DNA of 64,000 nt from Bosea sp. (in: a-proteobacteria) (GTDB taxonomy: Bacteria > Pseudomonadota > Alphaproteobacteria > Rhizobiales > Beijerinckiaceae), in the NCBI RefSeq assembly GCF_023953965.1, contig NZ_JAMLIX010000001.1:496001-560000 (forward strand), given 5' to 3'. Of this stretch, positions 1-7,839 are shown piece after piece; the first letter of the stretch is position 1, and the number at the start of each line of letters is the position of its first letter. The notes beneath the pieces are model-generated. The model was not told the DNA's origin. It saw only the letters and a list, made by a program, of their open reading frames with translations, and searched no databases. A program made the translations under genes and the position numbers.

Positions 1-1
1 G

Positions 2-466
2 TCGAAGGGGCTGGGCTGTCCCATCGGCTCGCTGCTCGCGGGCAGCCGGCACGAGATCAGCCAGGCGCGGCGCCTGCGCAGGATGTTCGGCGGCGGCTGG
101 CGCCAGGCCGGAATCCTGGCGGCGGCGGGGCTTTACGCGCTCGACCATCACGTCGCGCGGCTGGCGCAGGACCATGAAACCGCCCGGCTGATCGCTGAAA
201 GCCTGTCCGGCTCTGCGGGTATCCGGCTTGAGCTCGCGCGCGTGCAGACGAACATCGTCATGCTGGACTATGCCGGCAACCCCGCACGCCTGCCGGCGAT
301 GGTCGCAAGGCTGGCCGAGAGGGGGGTGTTGGTCTCGCATTTCGGCGGACGGCAGCTGCGCCTCGTGACCCATCTCGACGTCGACGAGGCTGCCTGCCGG
401 CGCGCGGCGGCGATCATAGCGGAGGTCATCTGTGACGAATTCGAGCGGGAGCCGCGCAACGCCTGA
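2..466 (+). CDS. L-threonine aldolase, C-terminal part (truncated by window edge)
   Basis: C-terminal 154 residues of a PLP-dependent low-specificity threonine aldolase (beta-eliminating lyase fold), which splits threonine or allo-threonine to glycine and acetaldehyde. The frame is open from base 2 and begins SKGLGCPIGS, the family motif whose Lys carries PLP. It continues through the conserved FGGGWRQAG segment (normally RxxGGGxRQ) and the small C-terminal domain. The N-terminal half lies outside the window. The end overlaps the GTG start of the next gene by 35 bases, so the two are probably co-transcribed. Family assignment is firm; substrate range is inferred. Confidence 0.9.
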   Translation, partial: SKGLGCPIGSLLAGSRHEISQARRLRRMFGGGWRQAGILAAAGLYALDHHVARLAQDHETARLIAESLSGSAGIRLELARVQTNIVMLDYAGNPARLPAMVARLAERGVLVSHFGGRQLRLVTHLDVDEAACRRAAAIIAEVICDEFEREPRNA

Positions 467-1313
467 AGGACGCCGCAGCCTGCGAAGCCTGCTGGCGGAA
501 CCGGGGATCATCGTCGCGCCCGGCGTTGCCGACGGGCTGATGGCCCGGCTCGTCGCGGAGGCCGGCTTTCAGGCCGTCTACGCGACGGGCGGCGCGATCA
601 ATCGCAGCCGCGGCCTGCCCGATCTCGGCCTGACCTCGCTCGAGGGCCTCTGTTCGCGGGTGACCGATATCGCCGAGGCGAGCGGCCTGCCCGTGATCGT
701 CGACGCCGATTCCGGCTTCGGCGGCATCCTCAATATCGGCCGCACGGTTCGCGCCCTGGAACGGGCCGGAGCCTGCGCGCTGCATCTGCAGGACAGCCAG
801 TCGCCGCGCCTTGCCGGTCCGGATCGCGATAACCTGCTCGGCATCGAGGCCATGCGCCGGCGCATCGCGGCGGCCCTGGCCGCGCGCCGCGATCCCGGCC
901 TGCTGATCATCGCGCGCACCGATGCGAGCGACTGCCTCGGCCTCACGGGCGCGATCGAGCGGGCCCGGGCCTATGCCGAGGCAGGGGCCGATCTTGTCTA
1001 TGTCGAGCATCTGCGCAGCCGCGCCGAGATCGAGGATGTCGCGCGGCAGGTCAGGCATCCGATGCTGATCAGCCTGAACAAGGGCCTCGGCGATCTGCCG
1101 AGCGCAGCCGAGCTCGCGGCGCTGGGCTACAAGCTGCTCACCCATCCAGCCGACATGCAGCTCGCCGCGATCCACGCCATGCGCGCCCTCCTCGCCCATC
1201 TCGCCGCGGCCGGCTCGACCGAAGGGTTCGAGCCCATGCTCCCCTTTGCGGAGCGGGACCGCATCGTCGGGCAGGACCGGGCCAGGGCGGCCGAGCGAAC
1301 CTATTTTATCTGA
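432..1313 (+). CDS. Isocitrate lyase/PEP mutase family protein without the lyase cysteine
   Basis: 293-residue TIM-barrel protein of the isocitrate lyase/phosphoenolpyruvate mutase superfamily. A GTG start is preceded by GGAGG at 421-425. Visible family landmarks are the substrate-loop GGAINRSRG segment, VDADSGFGG (metal-binding Asp region) and IARTDAS. In the position where lyases carry a K-K/R-C-G/S catalytic loop, this protein reads DSQSPRLAG and has no cysteine. Mutase, oxaloacetate-decarboxylase or hydrolase-type chemistry is therefore more likely than C-C lyase activity; this is an inference. It overlaps the threonine aldolase gene. Two paralogues lie at 24948-25826 and 29851-30729. Confidence 0.85.
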   Translation: MTNSSGSRATPEGRRSLRSLLAEPGIIVAPGVADGLMARLVAEAGFQAVYATGGAINRSRGLPDLGLTSLEGLCSRVTDIAEASGLPVIVDADSGFGGILNIGRTVRALERAGACALHLQDSQSPRLAGPDRDNLLGIEAMRRRIAAALAARRDPGLLIIARTDASDCLGLTGAIERARAYAEAGADLVYVEHLRSRAEIEDVARQVRHPMLISLNKGLGDLPSAAELAALGYKLLTHPADMQLAAIHAMRALLAHLAAAGSTEGFEPMLPFAERDRIVGQDRARAAERTYFI

Positions 1314-1436
1314 AGGGCGGACCGGCGGAATCGCGCGCCGGAGGCGACGGCTGCCGCGATGCGCTCTATGCTGCGGGTCGCGGCCTTCGCCTTCCGGATC
1401 GTCAGGTCGCCAAAGCGGGATGTTCGAGAGCTCATC

Positions 1437-2363
1437 ATGGAAGTCCGGCAACTCAGATATTTCCTCAGCATCCTGGAATTGAAGAGCTTTCACCGGGCCT
1501 CCGACCACCTGCGGATCGCCCAGCCGGCATTGAGCCATCAGATTTCGAAGCTGGAGGCGGAGCTCGAGGTCAAGCTGTTCCAGCGCCATTCGCGCGGCGT
1601 CGCCCCGACCGAAGCCGGCAACATCCTGGCCGAACACACCCGTCATATCCTCGCGCAGCTCGACGAGGCGAAAAGGGCGACCCGCGAAGGCGGCCATCTG
1701 ATCGCGGGCAATCTCGCGATCGGGATGCCGCCTTCCGTCGGCTTCGCCTTCGCGCCAGCCGTCATCGAGCGTTTCGTCACGGACTTCCCGCGCGTGCATC
1801 TGACCGTCACGCCGGGCTTCAACGGCTTCCTCGAGGAATGGCTGCACGAGGGGCGCCTCGACATCGCGATCCTCTACGACACGCGCCCCAACCCCCGGCT
1901 GGAAAAGGAGGTCCTGTTCCACGAGTCGCTCGTCTTCGTGGCTCCGCCCGACGACGACAGGATCTGGGACCATCTCACCGAGCCGGCCGATCTGGCGCGG
2001 ATCCCGCTGATCCTGCCGAGCCGGCCGCACGGCATCCGCCTGATCGTCGACGAGATGGCGGCGGCCCATGACATCACCCTGAAGATCCGGCTCGAGGTCG
2101 ATGCCCTGCAGATGATCCGGGACCTGATGCTGCGCAAGATCGGCTACACGATCCTTCCCCGCGCCGCCGTCGAGGCCGATGTCCGCAGCCGGCTGCTGGT
2201 CGCCCGGGAGATCCCGGGCGTCAGCCTGAAGCGCACATTGGTTCTGGCCCACGCCACGCGCGCACCGCTCGGCCTCGCCGGCGAGAACTTCCTGCAGTAT
2301 TCGCGCGAGTCGGCGCAGCGCCTGCGCGACGGCGATAACATGCTCAAGCCGATTTCGCTGTAG
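1437..2363 (+). CDS. LysR family transcriptional regulator
   Basis: 308-residue LysR protein with an N-terminal winged helix-turn-helix (about residues 1-60, starting MEVRQLRYF) and a C-terminal periplasmic-binding-like effector domain. The open frame extends upstream to 1359, but the ATG at 1437 gives the canonical LysR N-terminus. It follows the PEP-mutase-like gene on the same strand by 123 bases and may regulate it. The effector is unknown; this regulator resembles the NAC/CynR-type subgroup only in a general way. Confidence 0.9.
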   Translation: MEVRQLRYFLSILELKSFHRASDHLRIAQPALSHQISKLEAELEVKLFQRHSRGVAPTEAGNILAEHTRHILAQLDEAKRATREGGHLIAGNLAIGMPPSVGFAFAPAVIERFVTDFPRVHLTVTPGFNGFLEEWLHEGRLDIAILYDTRPNPRLEKEVLFHESLVFVAPPDDDRIWDHLTEPADLARIPLILPSRPHGIRLIVDEMAAAHDITLKIRLEVDALQMIRDLMLRKIGYTILPRAAVEADVRSRLLVAREIPGVSLKRTLVLAHATRAPLGLAGENFLQYSRESAQRLRDGDNMLKPISL

Positions 2364-2485
2364 CGGATCGCCGGAAGCGCGAGCATGACCTCACGGGGAT
2401 GGCGGCCGGCATCATTTCATTCCGGCTTCCGATCGGCCATTGTCGGTGCCGGTGCCGAATCGGCATCGCTGTGAAAGCTGCAGGC

Positions 2486-2965
2486 ATGCTGCGCCGATTG
2501 CTAGCCTCTTCCCGCTATGTCGTCCTCATCGCCGTCGTCTGCATCTTCGCTGCTTCGCTGGCGCTGCTCGCCTATGAGGCCGTGGTCATCTTCGCGACCC
2601 TGGCCGAGGCGATCACCCACGGGCAAAGCTCGGCAAAGGCATCGAAGGCGCTCGCGGCAGGGCTGATCGAAGCTATCGACGTGTTCCTGATCGCCATCGT
2701 CGGCTACATCACCAGCATCGGCCTTTATTCGCTGTTCGTCGACGAGACGCTGCCGATGCCGAAATGGCTGACGATCCACGACCTGGACGATCTGAAGGGG
2801 CAACTCGTCAGCGTCGTCGTCGCCGTTCTCGCCGTCCTCTTCCTGCAGGAGATCGTCGAACGCGCCGGCGAACTCGACCCGCTCCGGCTGGCGATCGCCA
2901 TCGCGATCATCATCGGCGTCCTGACGTTCTTCCTGGGTCTCAAGGGCGGGAAAAGCGAAAGCTGA
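2486..2965 (+). CDS. UPF0114/YqhA family membrane protein
   Basis: 159-residue integral membrane protein starting MLRRLLASSRYVVLIAVV. Three to four hydrophobic segments are visible: near residues 10-35, 55-80, 110-128 and 135-152. The pattern of an SRY N-terminus and a central ETLPMPKWL-like loop is typical of the YqhA family, whose function is not established. The frame is open from 2399, but the upstream residues are Arg/Cys-rich and unlike the family, so the ATG at 2486 is preferred (a GTG at 2471 is possible). It ends convergently with the deacetylase gene. Confidence 0.8.
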   Translation: MLRRLLASSRYVVLIAVVCIFAASLALLAYEAVVIFATLAEAITHGQSSAKASKALAAGLIEAIDVFLIAIVGYITSIGLYSLFVDETLPMPKWLTIHDLDDLKGQLVSVVVAVLAVLFLQEIVERAGELDPLRLAIAIAIIIGVLTFFLGLKGGKSES

Positions 2966-3002
2966 ACCCCGGGTGGCATCAGCCGGGAGCTTCAGCTTCC
3001 CG

Positions 3003-3926
3003 TCATGGGGCCGTGGCGTTCTCCTTGCACCACCGCGCGACCTGCTCATGCGTCGCGAACCAGATATCGCCCTTCGCCTTGATGTGGAGGATCAGATCCT
3101 CGAGGATCGGGATGCGCGATCGATGGCCGATGACATGGGGGTGCATCGTCAGCAGGAAAAGGCCCCGCTCCGCCCAGGCGCCATCGAATTCCGCCTTGAA
3201 GATGTCCAGCACGGCCGAGGGCGCGGTGTAGGGCCGCAGCGCGGAGAACCGCAGGAAGTTGAAGTAGATGGCGTCGTCGCGGATCCATTCGGGCGGCAGC
3301 TCGACGATGCCGGTCGGCTCTCCCTTGTCCAGGAGTTCGTAAGGGTCGTCGTCAGCCATCAGGCTGCTGTCATAGAGCAGCCCCATCTCGCGGATGATGG
3401 CGAGCGTATCGAGCGAGAAATCCCAGCTCGCCGTCCGCATCCCGACCGGGTAGCGGCCGCAGATCTGGGCGAGCCTGTCGGCGGCCCGGAACGTCAGATC
3501 GCGCTCGATGCCGGGAGGAAGGCCGTTATTGCGCTCATGGATCCAGGAATGGATGCCGATCTCATGGCCATCCTGCGCGACGGCGCGAACCTCGTCGGGG
3601 TGAACCGTCGCCGCGACGGCCGGGTAGAAGAAAGTGGCCGGCACCGAGTGCCGCCCGAGAACCGAGCGGATGCGCGGCACGCCACGGCGGTTGCCATATT
3701 GCCCCTGGCTGAGGCGCATCGGGCTTTCGTCGCCGTCACGCAGAGGGATGGTCTCGTGGTCGGCGTCGAAGGACAGCGCAACCGCGCAGCGCGCATTGTT
3801 CGGCCAGCGTGCCGGCAGCAGATTACGGCCGCCGCGCACGCGCTCGATCATGCCGCGCCAGACCTCTTCGGACCATGACCAGGGCTCCCCATGCTCACGG
3901 ATCGCTTCGGAAACCGGTTCGCTCAT
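3003..3926 (-). CDS. Polysaccharide deacetylase (NodB-fold) family hydrolase
   Basis: 307-residue protein with a NodB homology domain. The metal-binding motif includes FDADHE (D54/D56) and HEIGIHSWIHE (H126, H130). Such stand-alone cytosolic proteins without a signal peptide belong to the PuuE-like group, which acts on amide bonds of small molecules as well as on sugars, so a polysaccharide substrate should not be assumed. It is the last gene of a minus-strand run with an SDR dehydrogenase and a putrescine-type ABC importer. A small nitrogenous substrate delivered by that importer is plausible (inference). Confidence 0.8.
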   Translation of the reverse strand: MSEPVSEAIREHGEPWSWSEEVWRGMIERVRGGRNLLPARWPNNARCAVALSFDADHETIPLRDGDESPMRLSQGQYGNRRGVPRIRSVLGRHSVPATFFYPAVAATVHPDEVRAVAQDGHEIGIHSWIHERNNGLPPGIERDLTFRAADRLAQICGRYPVGMRTASWDFSLDTLAIIREMGLLYDSSLMADDDPYELLDKGEPTGIVELPPEWIRDDAIYFNFLRFSALRPYTAPSAVLDIFKAEFDGAWAERGLFLLTMHPHVIGHRSRIPILEDLILHIKAKGDIWFATHEQVARWCKENATAP

Positions 3927-3982
3927 GGTCTCTATATCCCTTGTCGGTCGCTGCTTGCTGGCGTGGCGCGCGGCGGGCTTCC

Positions 3983-4756
3983 TCAGCCCGCGATGTATCC
4001 GCTGTCGACGACGAGGGCGGTGCCGGTCATGGTCGATGCATCGTCGCTCGCCAGGAACAGGACGGAGCGGGCGATGTCGTCGACGGAGGAAAGCCGGCCG
4101 AACGGCTGCCGCTGCTGATGCGCCTTCTTTGCCGCGACCGGATCGGACTGCAGGTCATAGAGATCGCGCACCATCGCGGTTTCGGTGGCGCCGGGCACGA
4201 TGGCGTTGACGCGGATGCCGTACGGGGCGAGTTCGATCGCGAGCGCCCGCGTCATCGAGACGACGCCGCCTTTCGCGGCACAATAGGCGGAGCGCTTGGT
4301 GAAGCCGACCAGGGCCGCGGTCGAGCCCGAGTTCACGATCACGCCGGCGGTGCCCCGCTCGCGCATGGCGGCGACGGCATGACGGCAGCCGAGGAAGACG
4401 CCTTTCAGCGTCACGTCCACGACGAGGTTCCAGACATCGTCGGTGGTTTCGGTGATCTCGGTGTCGTGCGCGACGCCGGCATTGTTGAAAATGATGTCGA
4501 GCCCGCCGAAATGCTCGACGGTGCGGGACACCATCGCGCCGACGGCCTTGTCGTTGCTGACGTCCGTCTCGATGGCGATCGCGACGCCGCCGGCATCACA
4601 GATCGACCGGGCGACACGCTCGCCTGCATCCTGCGGGATGCCCGCGATCACCACCTTCGCGCCCTCGCACGCGAAAAGACGCGCCGTCGCCTCGCCGATG
4701 CCGGACGCGCCGCCGGTGACGATCGCGACCTTTCCGGCCAGTTTTCCTTCAGACAT
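3983..4756 (-). CDS. SDR family NAD(P)-dependent oxidoreductase
   Basis: 257-residue classical short-chain dehydrogenase/reductase. The nucleotide-binding motif TGGASGIG is at residues 14-21, NNAGV at 91-95, a catalytic Ser near 143-145, and YCAAK (Tyr158, Lys162). The C-terminus VDSGYIAG is typical. The substrate is not deducible; similar proteins oxidise secondary alcohols or 3-oxoacyl groups. It lies between the ABC permease gene and the deacetylase-like gene on the same strand and probably shares their transcript. GGAGAG precedes the ATG. Confidence 0.9.
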   Translation of the reverse strand: MSEGKLAGKVAIVTGGASGIGEATARLFACEGAKVVIAGIPQDAGERVARSICDAGGVAIAIETDVSNDKAVGAMVSRTVEHFGGLDIIFNNAGVAHDTEITETTDDVWNLVVDVTLKGVFLGCRHAVAAMRERGTAGVIVNSGSTAALVGFTKRSAYCAAKGGVVSMTRALAIELAPYGIRVNAIVPGATETAMVRDLYDLQSDPVAAKKAHQQRQPFGRLSSVDDIARSVLFLASDDASTMTGTALVVDSGYIAG

Positions 4757-4790
4757 CGGAAGCTCTCTCCTGCTCAGGTCTCAGTGAATT

Positions 4791-5591
4791 TCAACGGCGG
4801 ACCGAATAGGCCGCATTGAGGCCAATCGACTTGTCGAGAACGATGATCGCGATCGAACTCACCGCGATGAGAAGCGTCGAGACCGCCGCCACGATCGGCG
4901 TCAGCCCGTATTCCGTGGCGTTGTAGATCTCGAGCGGGATCGTGCCGGCGTTGCGCCCGCCCACGAACAGCGAGATCGTGAACTCCTCGATCGAGACGAT
5001 CATCGAAAACAGCGCCGCGGCGAGGAAGCCGGGCCGGATGAGCGGCAGGATGACGCGACGCACCATCATCGTGCGGGTGGCGCCCAGCGACAGCGCCGCC
5101 TCCTCGAGCGCCCTGTCGACACCCGCGATCGCGGCGAGCAGGGTCCGGAACGTATAGGGCAGCGTCACGAGGATATGGCCGGCGACGAGACCGAGCACCG
5201 AGTCGGTGAAGCCGAGCCGGTTGAGGAACATGAAGAGGGCGACGCCGAGCGCGGTCGCCGGGATGACCAGCGGCGCCACGAAAGTCGCGGTGACGATCGC
5301 CGCGAACCGGCCGCCATGGCGGGCGACCCAATAGGCCACCAGCCCGCCGAGCAGGGTCGAGCAGAGGGTGACGAAGATCGCCAGGCCCAGCGAATAGCCG
5401 AATGCGTTGAGCAGCGACCTGTCTTCGACCAGCGCAGCATACCAGCGCAGCGACATTTCCGTCCACGACATCACCATGCGCGACGTCGGATTGAACGAAA
5501 CGCCGACGACGATCAGCTCCGGCAGCAGCAGGAACGCCACGGCAATGCAGACATAGGCAGCGAGAATCCGCTGGAACCACCGGCCGGGCAT
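4791..5591 (-). CDS. ABC transporter permease, PotC type
   Basis: 266-residue inner-membrane permease with six hydrophobic segments and the cytoplasmic EAA-type loop (EEAALSLGATRTMMVRRVILPLIRPG region, about residues 145-170). It is the second permease of a spermidine/putrescine-type (MOI) importer and starts 4 bases after the first permease stops. The set continues upstream with the other permease, the ATPase and the binding protein. The ligand may be a polyamine or another small cationic or organic acid; sequence alone does not decide. Confidence 0.88.
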   Translation of the reverse strand: MPGRWFQRILAAYVCIAVAFLLLPELIVVGVSFNPTSRMVMSWTEMSLRWYAALVEDRSLLNAFGYSLGLAIFVTLCSTLLGGLVAYWVARHGGRFAAIVTATFVAPLVIPATALGVALFMFLNRLGFTDSVLGLVAGHILVTLPYTFRTLLAAIAGVDRALEEAALSLGATRTMMVRRVILPLIRPGFLAAALFSMIVSIEEFTISLFVGGRNAGTIPLEIYNATEYGLTPIVAAVSTLLIAVSSIAIIVLDKSIGLNAAYSVRR

Positions 5592-5595
5592 CGCC

Positions 5596-6474
5596 TCATC
5601 CCCTCCTTGTAAGCCATGCCACGGCCGGGACGAGGGCCAGCGCAGCCAATGCAGCGATCAAGAGGACGATCGACAAGGCACTGCCGAGGGACCAGTCGAT
5701 GGCGCTGGTGAGCTCGTCATAGATCATCGGCGACAGCAGCTTGGCCTTTCCGCCGCCAAGCAGGACCGGCGTGACATAGGCCCCGATCGTCAGGCAGAAG
5801 GTGATGACGCAGCCTACCATGACGCCGGGCAGCGACAGCGGCAGCGTGACGCGCCAGAAGGTTCGCGCGGCCCCGGCGCCGAGCGATTGCGCCGCCTCCT
5901 CCAGCGTGTAGTCCAGACGGCTTAGGACGCTGGCGATCGAGAGGATCATGAAGGGCAACAGCACATGGACCATGCCGACCACTGCCGCACCGGGCGTGTA
6001 GAGCAGCCGGAGCGGCTGCTCAATCAGCCCCGCGCCCCAGAGCACGTCGTTCACGAGGCCCTCGGCGCCAAGCAGGATGACCCATCCCACCGTCCGCACG
6101 ACGACACCGACCAGCAGCGGCGCGACAACCGCCAGCAGGATGATGTTGTAGGAGCGCTCCGCGTAGCGGACCATGAAATACGCGATCGGATATCCGAATA
6201 AAAGGCAGAGAATAGTCACTATCACGGCAAAATACATGGTGTTTGCCATGTATCCAAAGTAAAAATACCTTGAGAATATCTTAATATACGTTTCAAGGCT
6301 AGCCACCCCCTCCAGAGGGAAGCCGGCCGTGAATGAAATGGCAATGAGATAAATCAGCGGTACTATAAAGAAGACCGTAATGAATATTCCGGGAATGGCG
6401 AGCGGCAAGGCGTCGGAACGCATCACGCGCTCCGCCAGGCTCTCCGACGACCGGTCATGTGAGGAAGCGCTCAT
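5596..6474 (-). CDS. ABC transporter permease, PotB type
   Basis: About 292-residue permease with six membrane segments and an EAA loop (LEEAAQSLGAGAARTFWRVTLPL region). A TTG start at 6519 would lengthen it, but the ATG at 6474 follows the ATPase stop by 9 bases and has GAGGG upstream. The stretch 6180-6390, which encodes the first third of the protein, is much richer in A+T and uses codons such as ATA and TTA that are rare in its neighbours. Function is as the first transmembrane subunit of the importer. Confidence 0.88.
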   Translation of the reverse strand: MSASSHDRSSESLAERVMRSDALPLAIPGIFITVFFIVPLIYLIAISFTAGFPLEGVASLETYIKIFSRYFYFGYMANTMYFAVIVTILCLLFGYPIAYFMVRYAERSYNIILLAVVAPLLVGVVVRTVGWVILLGAEGLVNDVLWGAGLIEQPLRLLYTPGAAVVGMVHVLLPFMILSIASVLSRLDYTLEEAAQSLGAGAARTFWRVTLPLSLPGVMVGCVITFCLTIGAYVTPVLLGGGKAKLLSPMIYDELTSAIDWSLGSALSIVLLIAALAALALVPAVAWLTRRG

Positions 6475-6482
6475 GACGGCCC

Positions 6483-7568
6483 TCAGCCAGCTACCGGCAG
6501 AGCGGAGGACGCCTGCCAACCGACCGTCACCCTGTCGCCGGGCTTCAGGCCGCCGACATCGCTGCCCCCGGAGGTGGTGACGGCGATCTCGGTGCCTCCA
6601 TCCAGCCTGACGGTCAGGCGTGAAACCGGCCCGACATGGACGAGGCTCGCCAGGGTTCCCTGGTGACGATTGGCGCCCCGGCCGCCGTCGCCGGGGCCGA
6701 TCTCGATGACCTCCGGCCGCAGGATCACCGACTGGATCGCCGACAGGGGGCCTTGCACGGCATTGCGGGCGACCGACATCACGACCCCCTCGCGCGAGGT
6801 GATCCGCAAGGCATCGCCCTCCTCGGCGATATCGGCGACGTCGAAGACGTTGGCGGCTCCCATGAAGCGGGCCACGAAAGCCGATTGCGGGCGGTCGTAG
6901 ACCTCCGAGGGAGCCCCCACCTGGCGCAGCCGGCCATCCTTGAGGATCGCGATCCTGTCGCCGAGGACCATCGCCTCTTCCTGGTCGTGCGTCACCATGA
7001 TGGTGGTGATGTTGAACTCCTTCTGCAGCCGGCGCAGCTCGGCCTGCATCTCGACGCGCAAATGCGTATCGAGACTGCCGAGCGGCTCGTCGAGCAGCAG
7101 CAGGGCCGGTTCCGTCACCAGGGCCCTGGCGATGGCGACGCGCTGCTTCTGGCCACCCGACAGTTCGTTCGGCATGCGCCTGGCGAGGTCGGCGAGCTTC
7201 ACCACGCCCAGCGCATCCATCACCTTGCGCCGGATGACGTCGCCGGCCATGCGGCGCATCTCCAGCCCGAAGGCCACGTTCCGGAAGACGCTGAGATGCG
7301 GGAACAAGGCGAAATGCTGGAAGACCATGCCGATGCCGCGCAGGTTCGGCGGAACCGCGCCGACGGAGCGCCCGCGAATCCGGACATCCCCGCTGGTGGC
7401 CTTCTCGAAGCCGGCCACGATACGCAGCAATGTCGTCTTGCCGCTGCCGCTCGGCCCCAGAAGGACGATGAACTCGCCTTCTCCGATATCCAAGGAAACG
7501 TTGTCGATGACGCGCGTGCCGCCGAAGTTCTTGTGTATATCGGAAATTCTGAGGGCTGATACGCTCAT
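6483..7568 (-). CDS. ABC transporter ATP-binding protein, PotA type
   Basis: 361-residue ATPase starting MSVSALRISDIHKNFGG. Walker A is GPSGSGKTT (near residue 37), the signature LSGGQKQRVAIARAL, Walker B LLLLDEP, and a C-terminal TOBE-like region of about 120 residues that is usual for PotA/FbpC-type importers. The frame is open to 7697, but the extra N-terminus is Arg-rich and derives from a repeat-rich leader. It energises the two downstream permeases. Confidence 0.92.
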   Translation of the reverse strand: MSVSALRISDIHKNFGGTRVIDNVSLDIGEGEFIVLLGPSGSGKTTLLRIVAGFEKATSGDVRIRGRSVGAVPPNLRGIGMVFQHFALFPHLSVFRNVAFGLEMRRMAGDVIRRKVMDALGVVKLADLARRMPNELSGGQKQRVAIARALVTEPALLLLDEPLGSLDTHLRVEMQAELRRLQKEFNITTIMVTHDQEEAMVLGDRIAILKDGRLRQVGAPSEVYDRPQSAFVARFMGAANVFDVADIAEEGDALRITSREGVVMSVARNAVQGPLSAIQSVILRPEVIEIGPGDGGRGANRHQGTLASLVHVGPVSRLTVRLDGGTEIAVTTSGGSDVGGLKPGDRVTVGWQASSALPVAG

Positions 7569-7630
7569 TTTACCTTCGCATGTCGATCGGCCGGATTCAT
7601 GGCGGCGCCGCATCCTCCAAACTCGGAGGC

Positions 7631-7693
7631 GCGCCCCTCGCCCGCGCGGCGCCCCTCGCCCGCGCGATGGCGTCGCAACGCGCGGGAGGGGCG
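7631..7693. repeat. 18 bp tandem duplication followed by an inverted partial copy
   Basis: The unit GCGCCCCTCGCCCGCGCG occurs twice head to tail at 7631-7648 and 7649-7666. About 12 bases on, CGCGCGGGAGGGGCG (7679-7693) is an imperfect reverse complement, so the leader of the ATPase transcript can fold into a strong GC stem. It lies in the 264-base gap between the binding-protein gene and the ATPase gene, where a stem could lower expression of downstream genes relative to the binding protein. Confidence 0.55.
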
Positions 7694-7798
7694 ACAAACG
7701 ATGCCAGGTGGGGGCGCCGGATTGCTTTGGCTGGATCGCCGCGCGCCCTGCCGGACGCGAAGCGGCGATCCATCTCCTTGTTTCAGCTACGGATGGCT

Positions 7799-7839
7799 CC
7801 GAAAAGTGGATTCCACTTTCCGGTCCGATGCGCTAGCGC
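7799..7839 (-). repeat. Dispersed palindromic repeat (Rhizobiales type), copy at the binding-protein 3' end
   Basis: Read on the minus strand, this begins GCGCTAGCGCATCGGACC and contains GGAAAGTGGAATCCACTTTT, a near-perfect palindrome. A related copy is at 50165-50215. The TAG stop codon of the binding-protein gene (7833-7835 on the plus strand as CTA) lies inside the conserved CTAG end of the repeat. Confidence 0.6.

Noticed and set aside
426..2252. 608-codon open frame on the minus strand
   Set aside because: It mirrors two well-supported plus-strand genes (PEP-mutase-like and LysR) and has the Arg/Asp/Gly-rich composition of a GC-rich antisense frame.
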